Assembly (NCBI GenBank): GCA_049289295.1
Contig: JBATLL010000075.1
Location: 248,001 to 312,000 of the forward strand
Length of the DNA stretch: 64,000 nt
From: BOKV01 sp049289295
Lineage (GTDB): Bacteria; Pseudomonadota; Alphaproteobacteria; Rhizobiales; Rhizobiaceae
Direction: 5' to 3'
Positions within the stretch are counted from its first letter, which is position 1. The number at the start of each line of letters is the position of its first letter. The notes under the pieces were generated by a model that saw nothing but the letters and a program-made list of their open reading frames with translations, did not search any database and was not told the origin of the DNA. Shown one piece after another: positions 1 to 8,736 of this stretch. The position numbers were made by a program, and so were the translations under genes.

Positions 1-1
1 G

Positions 2-55
2 CTCAAGGGCAAGCTCGTCGCCGCCATCGACGCCTTCGCGAAGAACTTCGCCTGA
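2..55 (+). CDS. atpA: F1 ATP synthase subunit alpha, C-terminal end (partial)
   Basis: Only the last 17 codons and the TGA stop are inside the window. The frame reads LKGKLVAAIDAFAKNFA, which fits the C-terminal helix of F1-ATPase alpha subunits. The assignment rests mainly on context: atpG, atpD and atpC follow in the standard order on the same strand. Alpha carries the non-catalytic nucleotide sites of the F1 headpiece. The 5' part lies outside the window. Confidence 0.85.
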   Translation, partial: LKGKLVAAIDAFAKNFA

Positions 56-128
56 GCTAACGATCAACCAGGGTTGACTGCCAGGAAGGGCAAACTCTTC
101 CTGGCGGATGACCAGCCAAGAGAAGACC

Positions 129-1001
129 ATGGCAAGTCTCAAGGACCTGAAAATCCGGATCGCGTCCGTCAAGGCGACGCAGAAGATCACGAAAGCCATG
201 CAGATGGTGGCAGCGGCGAAGCTGCGCCGGGCGCAGGAAGCCGCTGAGTCGGCGCGACCCTATGCGGCGCGCATGGCAGCGGTTCTTTCCAATGCTTCGC
301 AGATGGTATCAGGTGAGGAAGCACCGCGCCTGATGACGGGTACCGGCAAGGATGATGTCCACCTGCTCCTCGTGTGCACGGCAGAGCGCGGACTGTGCGG
401 CTCATTCAATTCCTCCATTGCAAGGGCTGCACGCGAACATGCGCGCAAGCTGATTGCCAATGGCAAGACAGTAAAGATCATAACGGTCGGCAAAAAGGGC
501 TATGATGCGTTGCGCCGCGACCATTCTCGGCTGATCGTTGATCGCGTTGACCTTCGCGAAGCCAAGACAATACAGTTTCATCATGCCGACCAGATCGCGA
601 AGAAGGTCATCGCGATGTTTGATGCTGGGGAATTCGACGTTTGCACGTTGTTCTTCTCCCGTTTCAAGTCCGTCATTTCACAGATTCCGACCGCTTCGCA
701 GCTGATACCGGCCACTGCCGGGGAAGCAGCGGAGGATTCGGCAGGGTCCGTCTATGAGTATGAGCCGGATGTCGGCTCCATCCTCGGGGACCTCATCCCG
801 CGCAACATCTCCGTGCAGATTTTCAGCGCACTGCTGGAAAACGTTGCCGGTGAGATGGGAGCTAAAATGTCCGCAATGGACAGCGCGACACGCAATGCGG
901 GCGAGATGATCAACAAGCTGACACTGAGCTACAACCGCCAGCGTCAGGCGCAGATCACCAAGGAACTTATCGAAATCATTTCGGGCGCGGAAGCGCTCTA
1001 G
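129..1001 (+). CDS. atpG: F1 ATP synthase subunit gamma
   Basis: Gamma is the central rotor shaft of F1 and couples proton flow through FO to ATP synthesis by alpha/beta. The protein is about 290 residues, normal for the family. It opens with the conserved N-terminal helix (ASLKDLKIRI...TQKITKAMQMVAAAKLRRA) and closes with the matching C-terminal helix (NAGEMINKLTLSYNRQRQAQITKEL), which form the coiled-coil shaft. An in-frame ATG seven codons upstream (108) is possible. I prefer 129 because family members start MxSLKDLK and a purine-rich AGAGAAG stretch precedes it. It sits between atpA and atpD in the atp operon. Confidence 0.96.
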   Translation: MASLKDLKIRIASVKATQKITKAMQMVAAAKLRRAQEAAESARPYAARMAAVLSNASQMVSGEEAPRLMTGTGKDDVHLLLVCTAERGLCGSFNSSIARAAREHARKLIANGKTVKIITVGKKGYDALRRDHSRLIVDRVDLREAKTIQFHHADQIAKKVIAMFDAGEFDVCTLFFSRFKSVISQIPTASQLIPATAGEAAEDSAGSVYEYEPDVGSILGDLIPRNISVQIFSALLENVAGEMGAKMSAMDSATRNAGEMINKLTLSYNRQRQAQITKELIEIISGAEAL

Positions 1002-1019
1002 GCCTGGAGTAGCAAGACG

Positions 1020-2552
1020 ATGGCGAAAGCAGCAGCACCAAAGAAGGCGCCGGCAAAGAAAGCAGTGGCGTCTGCAAAGCCGGCAGCAAAGAAGAGCGAA
1101 CCGGCAAAGGCAACCATTGCCAAGGGCGCGGAAGGTCGGATTTCCCAGGTTATCGGCGCGGTCGTGGACGTACAGTTCTCCGGCAAGTTGCCGCAGATCC
1201 TGAACGCGCTTGAAACCGTCAACAATGGCCAGCGCCTTGTTCTGGAAGTGGCACAGCACCTTGGTGAAAGCACCGTGCGCACGATCGCGATGGACTCCAC
1301 GGAAGGTCTGGTGCGCGGCCAGGCAGTTGGCGATACCGGCCAGCCGATTGCGGTTCCGGTGGGCGAAGAGACGCTTGGTCGTATCGTCAACGTCATCGGC
1401 GAACCGATCGACGAAGCCGGTCCGGTAACAACAAAGGCGCGCCGCGCCATTCACCAGCAGGCACCGGCATTTGTGGAGCAGTCAACCGAAGCACAGATCC
1501 TGGTAACAGGCATCAAGGTCGTTGACCTGCTCGCGCCATATGCGCGTGGCGGCAAGATCGGACTGTTCGGCGGCGCAGGCGTTGGCAAGACCGTTCTTAT
1601 CCAGGAACTGATCAACAACATCGCCAAGGCGCATGGTGGTTATTCGGTTTTTGCCGGTGTGGGTGAACGTACCCGTGAAGGCAATGATCTTTACCACGAA
1701 ATGATCGAATCGGGCGTGAACAAGGATCCGCATGAGCACGGCTCAGCCGCTGGTTCGAAGTGCAGCCTGGTGTTCGGCCAGATGAACGAACCGCCAGGTG
1801 CGCGTGCGCGTGTTGCGCTTACCGGCCTGACAATCGCCGAGCATTTCCGCGATCAGGGCCAGGACGTTCTGTTCTTCGTCGACAACATTTTCCGCTTCAC
1901 GCAGGCTGGTTCGGAAGTGTCGGCACTTCTCGGCCGTATTCCTTCGGCGGTTGGTTATCAGCCAACACTGGGTACGGACATGGGCGCGATGCAGGAACGC
2001 ATCACAACGACAACCAAGGGATCGGTTACTTCGGTACAGGCCGTCTACGTTCCTGCCGACGACTTGACCGACCCGGCGCCGGCATCAACCTTTTCGCACC
2101 TTGATGCGACGACCGTTCTGTCGCGTTCGATTGCGGAAAAGGGCATCTATCCTGCCGTTGACCCGCTCGATTCCACATCGCGTATCCTCGACCCGCAGGT
2201 TGTTGGCGAAGAGCATTACGGCGTTGCGCGTCGCGTGCAGGAAATCCTGCAGCGCTACAAGTCGCTTCAAGACATCATTGCGATCCTGGGCATGGACGAA
2301 CTGTCAGAAGAAGACAAGCTGGCTGTCGCGCGCGCGCGCAAGATCGAGCGCTTCCTCTCGCAGCCGTTCTTCGTGGCTGAAGTGTTCACCGGTTCGCCAG
2401 GCAAGCTTGTTGCACTCGAAGACACGATCAAGGGCTTCAAGGGCCTTTGCAACGGCGACTATGACCATCTTCCCGAAGCGGCCTTCTACATGGTCGGCAC
2501 GATCGATGAAGCAATCGAGAAAGCACAGCGTCTGGCAGCGGAAGCAGCGTAA
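1020..2552 (+). CDS. atpD: F1 ATP synthase subunit beta
   Basis: Catalytic subunit of F1, making ATP at the inner face of the cytoplasmic membrane. The Walker A motif GGAGVGKT is near residue 184, followed by GERTREGNDLYHEM and the Walker B region VLFFVDNIFRF. At 510 residues it is longer than the usual 465-480. The first 37 residues are an Ala/Lys/Pro-rich low-complexity extension before the normal start of the fold (EGRISQVIGAVVDVQF). Such extensions are known in Rhizobiales beta subunits. It lies 18 bp after atpG and is surely cotranscribed. Confidence 0.98.
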   Translation: MAKAAAPKKAPAKKAVASAKPAAKKSEPAKATIAKGAEGRISQVIGAVVDVQFSGKLPQILNALETVNNGQRLVLEVAQHLGESTVRTIAMDSTEGLVRGQAVGDTGQPIAVPVGEETLGRIVNVIGEPIDEAGPVTTKARRAIHQQAPAFVEQSTEAQILVTGIKVVDLLAPYARGGKIGLFGGAGVGKTVLIQELINNIAKAHGGYSVFAGVGERTREGNDLYHEMIESGVNKDPHEHGSAAGSKCSLVFGQMNEPPGARARVALTGLTIAEHFRDQGQDVLFFVDNIFRFTQAGSEVSALLGRIPSAVGYQPTLGTDMGAMQERITTTTKGSVTSVQAVYVPADDLTDPAPASTFSHLDATTVLSRSIAEKGIYPAVDPLDSTSRILDPQVVGEEHYGVARRVQEILQRYKSLQDIIAILGMDELSEEDKLAVARARKIERFLSQPFFVAEVFTGSPGKLVALEDTIKGFKGLCNGDYDHLPEAAFYMVGTIDEAIEKAQRLAAEAA

Positions 2553-2589
2553 AGCTGCTTTTGCGCAAGCCGCGTGAGAGGTTTTCACC

Positions 2590-3003
2590 ATGGCACAGGC
2601 CTTTAATTTCGAGCTGGTATCACCCGAACGGCTTTTGCTTTCCGGTGAAGTGAGCGAAGTGGTAGTTCCCGGTAGCGATGGCTATTTCACGGTGATGGCC
2701 AACCACGCGCCGGTCATGTCATCCGTGAAACCGGGCGTTGTCGATGTGCGCATGGCGGATGGTGAACTGAAGCAGATTTTTGTCCGCGGCGGTTTCGCAG
2801 ACGTTTCACCATCGGGGCTCATTCTCCTCGCCGAACATGCTGTTCCTCTCAAGGAACTGGCCATGGAAGACTTTGACGGTCTCATCCGCGATGCAGAGGA
2901 AGACCTCTCGGATGCCGATACCGAGGCCAAGCGCGAGCGGGCGTCCGTGGCGCTCAACCAGCTGCGTGAATCGCGTAACGCGATTGCGCTCATGAAGCGC
3001 TGA
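2590..3003 (+). CDS. atpC: F1 ATP synthase subunit epsilon
   Basis: Epsilon binds gamma at the foot of the rotor and restrains ATP hydrolysis. The 137-residue protein has the N-terminal beta-sandwich (FNFELVSPERLLLSGEVSEVVVPGSDGYFTVMANHAPV, with the conserved GSDGYFTVMANHAP loop) and a C-terminal helical hairpin rich in Ala, Asp, Glu and Arg. It is the last gene of the operon, 37 bp after atpD, and is followed at once by an intrinsic terminator. Confidence 0.96.
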   Translation: MAQAFNFELVSPERLLLSGEVSEVVVPGSDGYFTVMANHAPVMSSVKPGVVDVRMADGELKQIFVRGGFADVSPSGLILLAEHAVPLKELAMEDFDGLIRDAEEDLSDADTEAKRERASVALNQLRESRNAIALMKR

Positions 3004-3025
3004 GGGCTGTTCGAAAAGAAATCGG

Positions 3026-3052
3026 AAAGCGGTCTGCGGGCCGCTTTTTTGT
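3026..3052 (+). terminator. Intrinsic terminator of the atp operon
   Basis: A 7-bp stem (AAAGCGG / CCGCTTT) encloses an 8-nt loop and runs into a T-tract (TTTTTTG). It begins 22 bp after the atpC stop and ends just before the stop of the convergent acetyltransferase gene. Confidence 0.85.
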
Positions 3053-3054
3053 TT

Positions 3055-3594
3055 TCAGAGCGCGAAGAACTGCTGGGGATATTCCAGCCGGCCACCATTG
3101 CCGGAAAGAGCGCCGTCTCTCAGTTCCAGCGCCATGAAATTTGGACCCTGCCAATCGATGTCAAACGGATCAGCCATGTGGCTGTTGAAGCCGAAGCGCT
3201 CGTAATAGGCGTTGTCGCCGAGCACGAACAGGGCTTCAAATCCCTCACTGCGTGAGCGGTGAATTGCTTCGCGGATCAACTGTGAGCCGACCTGCATTTC
3301 GCGAAATTCCGGCAGAACTGCCAGAGGCGCGATCGCTGCTGCGCGAACGGGAGCCCTGATTTCGGTAGTCAGTACATGCCCGATAATGCGGCCATTGCAT
3401 TCGGCGACCAGCGAAATCGTATGCGGAGGTGAGGCGATGAGAGCCAGCGCCATCTCCGCTTCCGCATCACGGCCGAAAGCGTCTCGTTCGATCAGTGCAA
3501 TGGCGTCACTGTCGCCAGCATGCGATTCCCGGATTATCAGCCTTGAGCACAACATCGAGTCATTCCTTGTCACTGGTCTGCTGGCGGAGTTCAT
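3055..3594 (-). CDS. GNAT family N-acetyltransferase (YhbS-like)
   Basis: A 179-residue predicted acetyl-CoA-dependent N-acetyltransferase. It has the GNAT core: an N-terminal strand (LIIRESHAGDSDAI), the beta4 segment followed by an acetyl-CoA pyrophosphate loop (IAPLAVLPEFREMQVGSQLI), and the terminal LFVLGDNAYYERFGFN. The FVLGDxxYYxRFGF segment is typical of YhbS-type (COG3153) members. Its ATG overlaps the rppH stop by four bases (ATGA), so translation is probably coupled to rppH, and this fixes the start. Substrate unknown. Confidence 0.88.
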   Translation of the reverse strand: MNSASRPVTRNDSMLCSRLIIRESHAGDSDAIALIERDAFGRDAEAEMALALIASPPHTISLVAECNGRIIGHVLTTEIRAPVRAAAIAPLAVLPEFREMQVGSQLIREAIHRSRSEGFEALFVLGDNAYYERFGFNSHMADPFDIDWQGPNFMALELRDGALSGNGGRLEYPQQFFAL

Positions 3595-4097
3595 CCGGCA
3601 AGATGAGCAAACACCGCCACGACCCTTTCGTAAACCTGTCGCTTGAAGGGAATGATGCGATCCGGCAATTCAGCCATGTCGATCCACTCCCAACGGTCAA
3701 ATTCTGCTGTATGCCCACCGGGTGGCGGGTTGATGGCAATTTCCGATTCCTCGCCCTCGAAACGGAAGGCAAACCATTTCTGGGCCTGTCCGCGGTACTT
3801 GCCCTTCAATGCAATCCCCAGCAACGGTTCGGGAAGGTCATAGTTGATCCAGTCAGATGCTTCGCCAAGAAGCGAAACCGTCTTCATGCCTGTCTCTTCC
3901 CACAACTCCCGCAAAGCTGCAGCATGTGCCTCTTCTCCCTTGTCGATGCCACCTTGCGGCATTTGCCATAGCTTCGACGAGCCTTCGCCCTCATCACCGG
4001 GGCGGGCGATGCGATGCCCGACCCAGACCTTGCCGCTGCTGTTCAACACCATGACACCGACGCATTGCCTGTAGGGCAGTTTTTCCCGAACGATCAT
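3591..4097 (-). CDS. rppH: RNA pyrophosphohydrolase (Nudix)
   Basis: RppH removes pyrophosphate from 5'-triphosphorylated mRNA and triggers 5'-end-dependent decay in the cytoplasm. The 168-residue protein starts with the RppH-type YRQCVGVMVLN segment and carries a complete Nudix box at residues 49-71 (G-x5-E-x7-REL-x-EE-x-GM). The FxWAR-like tail of the family is seen as ...WFAFRFEGEESEI and a C-terminal VYERVVAVF helix. It starts 3 bp after the stop of the upstream polysaccharide-deacetylase-like gene, with an AAGGGG Shine-Dalgarno inside that gene's end. Confidence 0.94.
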   Translation of the reverse strand: MIVREKLPYRQCVGVMVLNSSGKVWVGHRIARPGDEGEGSSKLWQMPQGGIDKGEEAHAAALRELWEETGMKTVSLLGEASDWINYDLPEPLLGIALKGKYRGQAQKWFAFRFEGEESEIAINPPPGGHTAEFDRWEWIDMAELPDRIIPFKRQVYERVVAVFAHLAG

Positions 4098-4100
4098 GAA

Positions 4101-5273
4101 CTACCCCTTGCGTTGCGGGTCACTGACAATTGCCGAGACGGGCGTGATTTCCAGGCCGAGCGAATCCGCGCGGGCGGCAAATTCAGCCAGCATTTCGATC
4201 GTGTCGCTGAAAGCATTGGCAACGCCTATGGCAAGGCCGGTACGCTTGGCCTGCTGCACCAGTTTGTCGAGCTGAGCGGCGATTTCCCGACGTGTTCGGA
4301 TTGCATCGATCTGCAGGCTGGCCCTGGCATAGGGAAGGAGGGCTGCGGATGCCGCCTCCATGGTCATCGAATTATTGGTGCTGCCATCGTCGAGAAACAA
4401 TAGGCCTCTTTCGGCCAGTTCAGACAGGACGGGTGACAAGGCATCTGGTGTGGTTACGAACTTGCCGCCGAGAAAATTCATGACACCAACATAGTTGGTT
4501 ATTCGACTCATGGCCCAGTGCAGATTTGCCAGGTTCTCTTCGCCGGTTGCAGCGGTCGTCAACGTATGGGGTCCAGGATTGTTCCCGGGATAGTCGAAAG
4601 GCTCCATCGGCACCTGAAGGAGAATTTCATGCCCCTGCTTTCGTGCTTCCTGCATCCAGCGCCCAAGGCTGTTGCCATAGGGCGCAAAGGCCAGGGTGAC
4701 AGCTCCGGGAAGCTTTCGGATGGCTTGCTGGGAGCTGGTCTGGCTGATGCCTACTCCGCCGACGATGATAACGATGCGTGCCACGCCAAAGTTGCCCGCG
4801 GTGGCGGGTGGCCGCGAATAGACGTCCATCGGACGAATGCCGTCGCTGCCGCGTTTGGGAATGACACCGCTGGCGCCGCGTTCGATCAGGTCAGGATCGG
4901 GCATGTGCGCCAGACCGGGCTCCTGGCGGCGAAAGGTCGGCACCGGTATTTTCTCTTCCAGTGTGCCACTGGCCTGCGGCGACACGAGGGGTTGGCTTTG
5001 TTCCCCCTGCTCCGCGTTGCCTGATGAAGCGGGCTCCTGCGGCTTGCCGGGCTGTTCTTCGGGCTTTACCGGAGATGGCACAAGTTCGGTGACGGTGCGG
5101 GGCGGCTCGGCTTCTCGTGAAGCACGGTCGAAGCTTGTCCAGTAAATCGCCGCGCTGGCGCCTGCAAAGGCGAAGAAAAATGCAAGGCCTGGAACAAGCA
5201 ACCCACGGCGGGACGGTTTGGCTTTCTTGCCATCCGGCTTGAGCCCCAGCGGTCTCGTCAGATCATCAGACAT
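4101..5273 (-). CDS. Divergent polysaccharide deacetylase family protein (COG2861), probably inactive
   Basis: A 390-residue protein: cytoplasmic basic N-terminus, one membrane span near residues 25-45, a Pro/Glu/Ser-rich linker to about residue 165, then a deacetylase-like barrel (RIVIIVGGVGIS, VTLAFAPYGNSLGRWMQEARKQGHEILLQVPMEP, FLDDGST). It probably faces the periplasm. The family's metal-site signatures are altered: the usual IDDxG is VGGVG, and the usual NNHMGS is MNFLGGK, so the metal-binding Asp and His appear to be missing. A binding or structural role is therefore more likely than catalysis. It lies between a ctpA terminator and rppH. Confidence 0.85.
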   Translation of the reverse strand: MSDDLTRPLGLKPDGKKAKPSRRGLLVPGLAFFFAFAGASAAIYWTSFDRASREAEPPRTVTELVPSPVKPEEQPGKPQEPASSGNAEQGEQSQPLVSPQASGTLEEKIPVPTFRRQEPGLAHMPDPDLIERGASGVIPKRGSDGIRPMDVYSRPPATAGNFGVARIVIIVGGVGISQTSSQQAIRKLPGAVTLAFAPYGNSLGRWMQEARKQGHEILLQVPMEPFDYPGNNPGPHTLTTAATGEENLANLHWAMSRITNYVGVMNFLGGKFVTTPDALSPVLSELAERGLLFLDDGSTNNSMTMEAASAALLPYARASLQIDAIRTRREIAAQLDKLVQQAKRTGLAIGVANAFSDTIEMLAEFAARADSLGLEITPVSAIVSDPQRKG

Positions 5274-5316
5274 TTCTCAACCTGTCGAAACATTATTTCG
5301 CCTGCCGAATCGCAGG

Positions 5317-5344
5317 AAAACCGGGAGGAACGGAACCCTCCCGG
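5317..5344 (-). terminator. Intrinsic terminator after ctpA
   Basis: Read on the minus strand, an 8-bp GC-rich stem (CCGGGAGG / CCTCCCGG) with an 8-nt loop is followed by TTTTCC. It lies between the ctpA stop (5379) and the start of the deacetylase-like gene (5273). It probably ends the rlmH-envC-ctpA transcript and implies a separate promoter for the next gene. Confidence 0.75.
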
Positions 5345-5378
5345 CCTGAATTGTCAACCATGCCGGAAACTGGCCTGG

Positions 5379-6710
5379 TCAGTTCGGCACTGCCGTTGCA
5401 GGATTTGGCGGATATGCTTCCGAAACCTTGGTGCCTCGGATCAGGTCCATGGCGAAATTGAGCTGGACGTCATCCTTGGTTTCCGGCGGCACGTAGGCTG
5501 AGGAACCGGAGCCACCTTCGTCTTCCTGCTGACCGGCAATATGACCGCGCAGTTCGGACTCACCCCTGTTTTCGACCTTGCCCTTGAGTTCATCGGGCAA
5601 TGGCTGATCGACAGAAATATCCGGCTCGATTCCCTTGGCCTGAATGGAGGTTCCCGACGGCGTGTAGTAAAGCGCGGTCGTTAGGCGCAATGCGCCGTTG
5701 GCACCCAGCGGGATGATGGTCTGGACAGAACCCTTGCCGAAGGAACGCGAGCCCAGGATGGTTGCGCGCTTGTGATCCTGCAGGGCACCGGCCACGATTT
5801 CAGAAGCGCTGGCCGAGCCACCATTGATGAGGACAATCACCGGCTTGCCGCCGGTCAGGTCGCCCGGACGGGCAGAGTAGCGCCGGGTCTCGTCCGCGTT
5901 ACGTCCACGGGTGGAAACAATTTCACCGCGATCAAGGAATGAATCGGAAACGCTGACAGCCTGGTCCAGCAGACCACCCGGATTGAGGCGCAGGTCGAGG
6001 ATGTAGCCCTTGACCTTGTCATCACCCAGATCAGCGCGGATCTTGTTGATGCCCTTTTCGAGATTGTCATAGGTCTGTTCGGTGAAGCTGGTGACGCGCA
6101 GATAGCCTACATCCTCGCCTTCGACGCGCGCCTTGACGGATGCAACCTTGATGACGTCGCGAATGATCGTGACGGTGATCGGCGCATCGGCTCCCTTGCG
6201 GATGAGCGTAAGTTCAATCGGCGTGTTGACCGGCCCGCGCATCTTTTCCACTGCTTCCTGCAGTGTAAGTCCACGAACCTGTTCACCATCGATCTTGCTG
6301 ATGAAGTCACCGGCAAGAACACCGGCCTTGGATGCCGGTGTGTCATCGATGGGGGTCACGACCTTGACCAGTTCATCTTCCATCGTGACCTCGATGCCCA
6401 GGCCGCCGAATTCGCCGCGGGTCTGGACCCGCATGTCGGAAAAGTCCTTGGCGTTCAGGTAGGACGAATGGGGGTCGAGCGAACCGAGCATGCCATTGAT
6501 GGCACTCTCGACCAGCTTCTCTTCATCCGGCTCCGTGACATATTGCGAACGAACCCGCTCGAAAATGTCGCCAAAGATACTGAGCTGCCTGTAGGTCGAT
6601 GCGCCTGCTGCGTTTGCTTCGCCTGGACCATTGAGGCCGGCAGACACCACGAGCACTGCGGATGCGCCGAACACGGCTCCGGCAAACAACAAGGTTAACT
6701 TACGTATCAT
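5379..6710 (-). CDS. ctpA: C-terminal processing peptidase, S41 family
   Basis: Periplasmic serine protease that cleaves near the C-termini of envelope proteins and can process or degrade cell-wall enzymes. The start MIRKLTLLFAGAVFG gives a signal anchor and a 443-residue protein. A PDZ domain follows (GGLGIEVTMEDELVKVVTPIDDTPASKAGVLAGDFI), then the S41 core with the catalytic Ser in GGSASASE (near 298) and Lys in SRSFGKGS (near 323). The start at 6710 is chosen because AGAGAGAG precedes it and it overlaps the envC stop by 11 bp. A longer frame upstream would merely read through envC's 3' end. Confidence 0.95.
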   Translation of the reverse strand: MIRKLTLLFAGAVFGASAVLVVSAGLNGPGEANAAGASTYRQLSIFGDIFERVRSQYVTEPDEEKLVESAINGMLGSLDPHSSYLNAKDFSDMRVQTRGEFGGLGIEVTMEDELVKVVTPIDDTPASKAGVLAGDFISKIDGEQVRGLTLQEAVEKMRGPVNTPIELTLIRKGADAPITVTIIRDVIKVASVKARVEGEDVGYLRVTSFTEQTYDNLEKGINKIRADLGDDKVKGYILDLRLNPGGLLDQAVSVSDSFLDRGEIVSTRGRNADETRRYSARPGDLTGGKPVIVLINGGSASASEIVAGALQDHKRATILGSRSFGKGSVQTIIPLGANGALRLTTALYYTPSGTSIQAKGIEPDISVDQPLPDELKGKVENRGESELRGHIAGQQEDEGGSGSSAYVPPETKDDVQLNFAMDLIRGTKVSEAYPPNPATAVPN

Positions 6711-8076
6711 CCGGCTCTCTCTTGAAACTGGGATCCACCCACCAGGGTGAGGGATCGATTGATTTTCCATCCTTGCGGAATTCGACGTAGAGAACGGGTC
6801 GCGACGAGTCCACATCAACCGCGCCTGCACTGGCTACCCTGCGCGCTCCCATAACTGCCACAGGTTCACCAGCAAGAACAAACTGGCCGAGCTGGACATC
6901 GATTCTCTCCATCCCGGCCATGACTACATGATAGCCGCTGCCCACGTTCAGGATCAAGAGTTGTCCATAGGAGCGGAAAGGTCCGGCATAGACCACCCAG
7001 CCATCGGCGGGTGCCGTGACGCGGGCGGAAACCCGGGTTGCAATCGACAGGCCCTCCGACGGTTCTCCAACGCCGTCTGCCTGACCGTAATTCCTGACTT
7101 CCACGCCTGAAACGGGTCGTGGGAGCAATCCTACAGCTTTTTCAAAGGCAATTGCGGGCGAAATGCGGCCAGCATCTGAAAAATCGCGTTGCGATGGCGG
7201 TTGTTTTTCACCAGCCACCTCCTGCTTTTCCCTGGCAAGCTGCTCGGCTTCCGCCTTGCGCGCGGAATCGGCGGCGTCGCGTGCTGCGGCTATTTCACTT
7301 TCCAGTGATTCAATGAGTTTTGACAGGGAAACCGCCTTGGCGGCAAGTTCTGCCGAATGGGCCGTCTGGGCTGCCATTTGCTGACGCACGTCATTTGTCC
7401 GGCTTTTCTTTTCCGTAAGAAGCAGATTGAGGCGCTCTTCATCGCGGGCAAGCGCACCAAGATCAGCGGTCAAGGCGGCCCGCTGTTCGTCAATTGCCTC
7501 CCGCACGCGGCTCAACTCGGCAAGTTCTGCTGCAAGCACATCGGCCTCGGCGCGAATTTCCGGCACCACGGCACCCAGGAGAATTGCCGTGCGGACGGAG
7601 CCAAGCGCATCCTGAGGGGACACGAGCAAGGCAGGCGGCGGATTGCGGCCAAGTCTTTGAAGTGCGCCGATGACTTCACCAAGGATGCCCCGTCTTTCCT
7701 TCAGCGATGCTCGCAGGCCATCTTCCTCGCCACGAAGGTCTGCAAGCTTGCCGCTGCTGTCGGAGATGCGTGCCTCCAACTGGCGCGAACGTTTGGAAAT
7801 CGCGATCAGTTCCGTGTTGAGCTGTGCCCTGTCGAGTTCAAGCTTGCGGACTTCCTCGCCGAGTGCCTGGCGCTGCTGCTCGGTAAGCTGAATCTGCTGC
7901 TCGATCGCGGCCAGTTCCTGACGGTTTCTTTCCTGTTCGTCATCCGGTTGGCCTGCTTGCTCCTGTGCCATTGCGACAGGTGCGCGAACGCCCGGTGAAG
8001 CAGACAGCATCAGCGCAAGCGCCAGCGCTGTCAGGAAACAGCAGGGGAGGGCGTTAGGACCGGTCAATCCCGTCAT
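6700..8076 (-). CDS. EnvC-like murein hydrolase activator, degenerate LytM/M23 domain
   Basis: A 458-residue exported protein: signal peptide (ALPCCFLTALALALMLSAS), a long coiled coil rich in Glu, Gln, Leu and Arg (about residues 40-270), then a C-terminal LytM fold (TAPADGWVVYAG...LLILNVGSGYHVVMAGM...LYVEFRKDG). The zinc ligands of active M23 peptidases (H-x3-D and H-x-H) are not present, as in E. coli EnvC. It therefore probably activates amidases during septation instead of cutting peptidoglycan. The start at 8076 is chosen because it gives the signal peptide and follows GGAAAG. The frame stays open upstream but would overlap rlmH. It overlaps ctpA by 11 bp. Confidence 0.9.
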   Translation of the reverse strand: MTGLTGPNALPCCFLTALALALMLSASPGVRAPVAMAQEQAGQPDDEQERNRQELAAIEQQIQLTEQQRQALGEEVRKLELDRAQLNTELIAISKRSRQLEARISDSSGKLADLRGEEDGLRASLKERRGILGEVIGALQRLGRNPPPALLVSPQDALGSVRTAILLGAVVPEIRAEADVLAAELAELSRVREAIDEQRAALTADLGALARDEERLNLLLTEKKSRTNDVRQQMAAQTAHSAELAAKAVSLSKLIESLESEIAAARDAADSARKAEAEQLAREKQEVAGEKQPPSQRDFSDAGRISPAIAFEKAVGLLPRPVSGVEVRNYGQADGVGEPSEGLSIATRVSARVTAPADGWVVYAGPFRSYGQLLILNVGSGYHVVMAGMERIDVQLGQFVLAGEPVAVMGARRVASAGAVDVDSSRPVLYVEFRKDGKSIDPSPWWVDPSFKREPDDT

Positions 8077-8180
8077 GCACTTTCCGCAAGCATCAAATTG
8101 ATCATCACAGGTTCCGCTTCGAAGCGTGGACCATACATGGACCGGAGTTAACCCTTTGCCAACCTTGCCGGCCGTTCCAA

Positions 8181-8663
8181 TCACTCCCTGTGGTAGGGAT
8201 GGCCCGACAGGATAGTGGTTGCGCGGTATATCTGCTCGGCAAGCAGTATGCGGGCGATCTGGTGCGGCCAGGTCAACGATCCCAGGCGAATGGACAGATC
8301 GGCAGCCTCGATTGCAGCCCTGCCATGCCCATCTGGTCCGCCAATCATGAAAACCAGATCGGGAATGCCGGTTTCGAGGCATTTTCGCAGGTAGCCCGAA
8401 AAGGCGGCGCTGTTGAGATCCTGCCCTCTCTCATCGAGAATGACGAGGCGCGAACCAGCAGGGCGAGCCGCCAGCATGGTGGCAGCCTCTTCACCCATGC
8501 GCTCCAGCGGCAAGGCCTTTCTGCTTTCAGCAAACTCCCGGATTTCGACAGCCTGAATGCCCAGCTGTCTTCCTGATTTACGCGACCTGTCTAGATAGCG
8601 TTGCAGGAGTTCGCTTTCCGGTCCGGACTTCATGCGCCCGGTGGCAAAAATGGCGAGCCGCAT
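8181..8663 (-). CDS. rlmH: 23S rRNA (pseudouridine1915-N3)-methyltransferase RlmH
   Basis: SPOUT-class methyltransferase that methylates pseudouridine 1915 in helix 69 of 23S rRNA. The 160-residue length is standard. The C-terminal knot region shows the SAM-binding signatures FMIGGPDGHG and LGSLTWPHQIARILLAEQIYRA and the terminal HPYHRE. It sits between rsfS and envC, the usual arrangement in Rhizobiales and a ribosome-linked neighbour of rsfS. Confidence 0.96.
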   Translation of the reverse strand: MRLAIFATGRMKSGPESELLQRYLDRSRKSGRQLGIQAVEIREFAESRKALPLERMGEEAATMLAARPAGSRLVILDERGQDLNSAAFSGYLRKCLETGIPDLVFMIGGPDGHGRAAIEAADLSIRLGSLTWPHQIARILLAEQIYRATTILSGHPYHRE

Positions 8664-8736
8664 CTGTTTCCTGACGCCCCGACTGGCCGACCTTAAAACA
8701 ACAGTATCCCGATCACCATTCAGCGGCGTTCAGGGA

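Noticed and set aside
678..1454. 258-codon minus-strand open frame with a Cys-rich translation
   Set aside because: Antisense to atpG and the start of atpD. The Cys/Arg runs come from reading the Ala/Lys-rich beta extension backwards.
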